A DNA stretch of 64,000 nucleotides. Origin: Stropharia rugosoannulata (taxonomy: Eukaryota; Basidiomycota; Agaricomycetes; Agaricales; Strophariaceae). Location: NCBI GenBank assembly GCA_028532985.1, contig JANCIK010000010.1, forward strand, positions 1,550,001-1,614,000. Direction: 5' to 3'. The position numbers were made by a program, and so were the translations under genes. This document shows positions 60,935 to 64,000 of this stretch, piece by piece; the stretch's first letter is position 1, and the number at the start of each line of letters is the position of its first letter. Under the pieces are notes generated by a model. That model saw nothing but the letters and a program-made list of their open reading frames with translations. It was not told the DNA's origin and searched no databases.

Positions 60935-61538
60935 TTACTTCTTGTTTTTAGACGAAGGTGATGAATTTTTCTTTTTGTTATCATTTCCAGCATCTTCCGT
61001 CTCCATCATGGGTTTGTTATTTGGTATTTCTGGTTTCTTTTCGTCTTGGCTGGATTGATGTTCCGCATCGAATGTATCATTCTCAAAATCAAAAACACGG
61101 CGTTTCTTCCTAACATGGGACTTTCCTATTGTGCAAGTTAATGATCATTCTGTGAGGTGTCCGATTAATGTGCTTACCATCTGGGCTACCGTTATCAACA
61201 TTCTTCGAGCCATATTGTTGAGGCAGAAATGCGAGTGATGCCAATTCAATCATGACATGAGAAACTTCACCTGAGTTCTTGTTGCGGTTAAAGTGATCGA
61301 TGAAACCACTGAGAGATACATGGGTTCCTGCATTCGGAGTAGGCTTTTTATGATCCCATTTTTTCGAGTTTGGAAAGTAAATACTGAGTGGCAAGGCAGT
61401 CGGTGCATGTGCCATTGAAATATACTGTGAAAGCGAGAAAGAAAAGGTGTTTTGTTTTTTATCAGATGCCGAGACTGCGCCACTGATAAAAACATAAGAG
61501 CGACCACGCAGTTTCACTTCCCAAGGAATGGTAATCAT
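60935..61538 (-). CDS. Uncharacterised small nuclear-type protein, possibly OB-fold
   Basis: Two exons (61178-61538 and 60935-61125), 183 residues, with the intron in phase. It starts MITIPWEVKLRGRSYVFISG. The body reads as alternating beta strands (FSFSLSQYISMAHAPTALPL; GTHVSLSGFIDHFN; VSHVMIELASLAFLP), a pattern like an OB-fold nucleic-acid-binding barrel. The tail has a basic RKKRRVFDF nuclear signal and a Lys/Ser-rich acidic end. Similar small proteins recur in Agaricomycete genomes and are often near mobile elements, but I cannot name a family. It sits inside the caspase array, on the same strand as the caspases. The inverted duplication of the unit 6 end begins 25 bp upstream of its ATG. 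Confidence 0.62.
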
Positions 61539-61562
61539 CTAAATGAATTACATGAATACATT

Positions 61563-61739
61563 CGATAACATTTTCGGTAATTCAACGCCGAGGTGGCCTT
61601 GCTGTAAAGTAAGGTTCCCCACATCCGAAATTCATCTATATATGGTCAATCCTCTGCCCTCTCCTAACACGTACAAACACTGTCTACTACATACCGTCCC
61701 CTTTCCCATACTTCCCTCTTTCTCGCTCATTATATCTGT
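61563..61739 (+). repeat. Left arm of a 177-bp perfect inverted duplication
   Basis: It is the reverse complement of 61982-62158 with no mismatch I can find. It contains an inverted copy of the last 50 coding bases of caspase unit 6 plus 127 bp of its 3' flank. The arms are 242 bp apart. Confidence 0.92.
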
Positions 61740-61981
61740 TACATATACATACTAATAAAGAATCGCTTACAGCGATAGAGCCTTGCTGGTTTTATAATTT
61801 ATGAATATTTTTTCAGTTTGCCTTTATTGCACAAAGTAAGTTATGACCCAGAAACATGTCGCATTAAATAAGGTGTTGGGTCTACAAAATCAATTGACAA
61901 TAAGGTAGCAGAAGAGAAAAGAGATGAATCATTATCGGATTGTAACTGCTGGACAAAGAAACAAAGAATTGAAAAAGGAGC

Positions 61982-62158
61982 ACAGATATAATGAGCGAGA
62001 AAGAGGGAAGTATGGGAAAGGGGACGGTATGTAGTAGACAGTGTTTGTACGTGTTAGGAGAGGGCAGAGGATTGACCATATATAGATGAATTTCGGATGT
62101 GGGGAACCTTACTTTACAGCAAGGCCACCTCGGCGTTGAATTACCGAAAATGTTATCG
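61982..62158 (-). repeat. Right arm of the 177-bp inverted duplication (original copy)
   Basis: It spans the 3' end of unit 6 (coding to 62109) and its downstream flank, so it is the source copy. Confidence 0.92.
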
Positions 62159-64000
62159 TACCCCAACGGGACGTAGATGACCCAATATCGGGAAGTACAT
62201 GGGGCTTACAACCGCGCGTTTTGACGAAAAGCGGTGTATCTCGTTCCACATTTTGGAGGTCAACTGGAGTCTCGAAGATAAATAATTTGAAGAACCCGGC
62301 CTCGACATCGTTTTCATTGGCCAAGTAAAAGCTGAAAGGATGAACACCTGATCCTGCTCCAACTCCATAGCCAATGGTCATTGATTTTCCCTTCAAAGGC
62401 CATGAGGAATCTGTCTGTCCTCCGAGAGTGGCTACATGCGGAAAACTACGTGCTGAGCATGGACATTGAGGTTAGTACTACATAAAATTTCCGCTGAAGG
62501 TCGACGTACTGATTGTGAAATCAACGTTATCAAAGTAAAGTAAGACCGGGTAAAGCTTCTCTTGCTCGCCACCATTTGTGATTTCCAGGCCGTATATAGC
62601 TTCGTCGTCGTCCGAGACAACAATGTTGGCTGTCTTAATGTCTTTGGAGATAAGATTATCTGCACCATGTGCCTTGACCACACGAGGGTGACCATGGCCG
62701 TTATCTTTGACCCGGAACAGTGAAACAAAGATGTTGTCGGTCGAAAGAGATGTGCTGTTTCGCTTCAGGTGACGATAATAATGCGATAGCCCAGTCAGGG
62801 CGTGCGTAAGGTCTGCCTCTGTGTCGGGCGTGAAGTGAGGTTTGAGTTGAACACCCAAAAGTTCAGCGTCGACTACCTGGAAACATAATTGTTTGTCGGT
62901 AGTGGAAGAAAGATGAATATGAGCCCTGTCCATGGTTTTCACCAGTACAGAACCGCCGATATCTCGAACCCGTTTTGCGAGTTCCAAATCTCGGGGATCG
63001 ACATATACTGCTAGATATTGTGATTCATCCCCCGTGATGGCAGGCCTGTACAAAACCGCGGCAGCTTGAGGATAATCAGAGAGAGTGATGTGTGTATCTG
63101 TGATAAATTGGAACGATGACTTGTTAATTGAGACTTCCTTGAGCACAATAGTCGCAATAGGTTGGTTCTCATCGCTTGGTAGTTTGCTAGAAAATACGAC
63201 CAATTCGTCTCCTACGGTGAGCCCATGAGCCTCTCCGGCGTTCAAGATGATAGTGGGTCTCGATGCGTTCTTCGACTTCGGCTCCTCACAGAAGTCAAAA
63301 TAAAGCTTCCCATACAGAGGGGTGAAATTATGGAATATAGGTCGTGTTTTGCTATAAAAACCTTCACATTGAGGATTTTGCCTATTTTTAATTCAGGAAA
63401 ATGAGTAAAATAAAATAGAAGTTCGTTGAGGCAGACACCAACCCTTCAATGTTCAGCTCACTGGCAACACGAGAACAGGATAACTTCAATGCGCTCTGAG
63501 GATTAGCCTTTAGATATCCTAATAGAGCTGTAGTGAAATAGCCTCGATTCGCCTTTTCTTTGGCCTTCTCTGACGAGGTACAAGCGGCGAAAAAGACATA
63601 CGAGCGAGTTCCCATATGCTTGAGAGCTGGTGGAACTGTCAGACCCCTTTTCTTCAGTCCCCAGATATCCTCGTCTAGGTCGTCGGGAACATGATAATTT
63701 AGTTCTGGGCCTGACCGAACTAGAACCTCTTCTTCAATGGTAGTTTGCTTCACTCCACGTAAGGCCGAAGCAGAATGACAGCAGTCGAAGACGACAGTCT
63801 GTATAAGCAATCAACTATAAACTCTTATATATCTACACGGAAGTACAATCAACTTACAATATTATTTCCTTTTTCCTTCGCGATATTGTTAAGTAGAGCT
63901 GCCAGCGTGTAGTCAGGGATACCCATATTTTGTGAGTTCGAAGGATCTCTATGGTAATCATAGGGAATTAAAAGTTCAACTTGTTCAGGACATCCACGGT
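62109..64000 (-). CDS. Caspase-domain protein, array unit 6 (subfamily B), 5' end beyond window
   Basis: Exons 63858-64000 (continuing past the edge), 63443-63798, 62510-63381 and 62109-62452; phases consistent. The visible part begins inside the large subunit (CPEQVELLIPYDYHRDPSNS), so the His motif is off the window. The Cys motif VVFDCCHSASALRG is present. The small subunit has GTRSYVFFAACTSSEKA and GYFTTALLGYLK. Middle domain EAHGLTVGDELVVFSSK; C-terminal module TIGYGVGAGSGVHPFSF and AGFFKLFIFETPVDLQ. It is very close to unit 5, with long runs of near-identical DNA in the middle domain (about 62790-63110), so the two arose by a recent duplication. Confidence 0.9.

Noticed and set aside
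61882..62166. ORFs crossing both arms of the 177-bp inverted repeat
   Set aside because: They are antisense to, or an inverted copy of, the unit 6 coding end and show no independent protein signature.

Overview
The window looks like a nuclear chromosome segment of a mushroom-forming basidiomycete (Agaricomycete). Genes are dense and on both strands. They are split by many 45-65 nt GT..AG introns, often with a CTAAC-like branch point. The gene content is typically fungal: Arp2/3 subunit, Ufo1-type F-box/WD40 protein, Trk potassium transporter, exo-1,3-beta-glucanase, DUF4470 protein, caspase-domain proteins and a chromodomain gypsy element. All calls come from reading the sequence; no database search was run.

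Left part (1-30.8 kb): a partial F-box gene is followed by a complete 9.7 kb Ty3/gypsy chromovirus. Its two 447-bp LTRs read as identical and a CAATC duplication flanks it. It has landed inside exon 2 of a gene for a small His-rich secreted protein. Next come ARPC5, a Ufo1-like F-box/WD40/UIM gene, and a large TPR-DUF4470 gene broken by an 804-bp element with perfect 71-bp terminal inverted repeats. Then come a basidiomycete protein with an Ala/Gly-rich C-terminus, an RluA-family pseudouridine synthase, an Rtt106-like histone chaperone, and a Mutator-like element (9-bp target duplication, TIRs of about 175 bp) inside what looks like a small host gene.

Middle part (30.8-41.1 kb): housekeeping and transport genes. 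These are a secreted amidohydrolase-2 family protein, uroporphyrinogen-III synthase, the mitochondrial citrate carrier, a GH5 exo-1,3-beta-glucanase and a Trk potassium transporter.

Right part (41.4-64 kb): six tandem genes, all on the minus strand. Each encodes a caspase-fold (peptidase C14) domain fused to a middle domain and a conserved C-terminal beta-rich-looking module. They share three intron positions and form two subfamilies (units 1-3 and 4-6). The catalytic Cys motif is present in all six. The His motif is present in units 1-5 and lies beyond the right edge for unit 6. Short acidic, basic or Ser-rich N-terminal exons vary between units. Duplicated flanking segments, a caspase fragment and a perfect 177-bp inverted duplication at the 3' end of unit 6 show that the array is actively rearranging. 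The array is the best candidate here for an undescribed system, such as regulated cell death or non-self recognition. A small nuclear-looking protein gene sits inside it between units 5 and 6.
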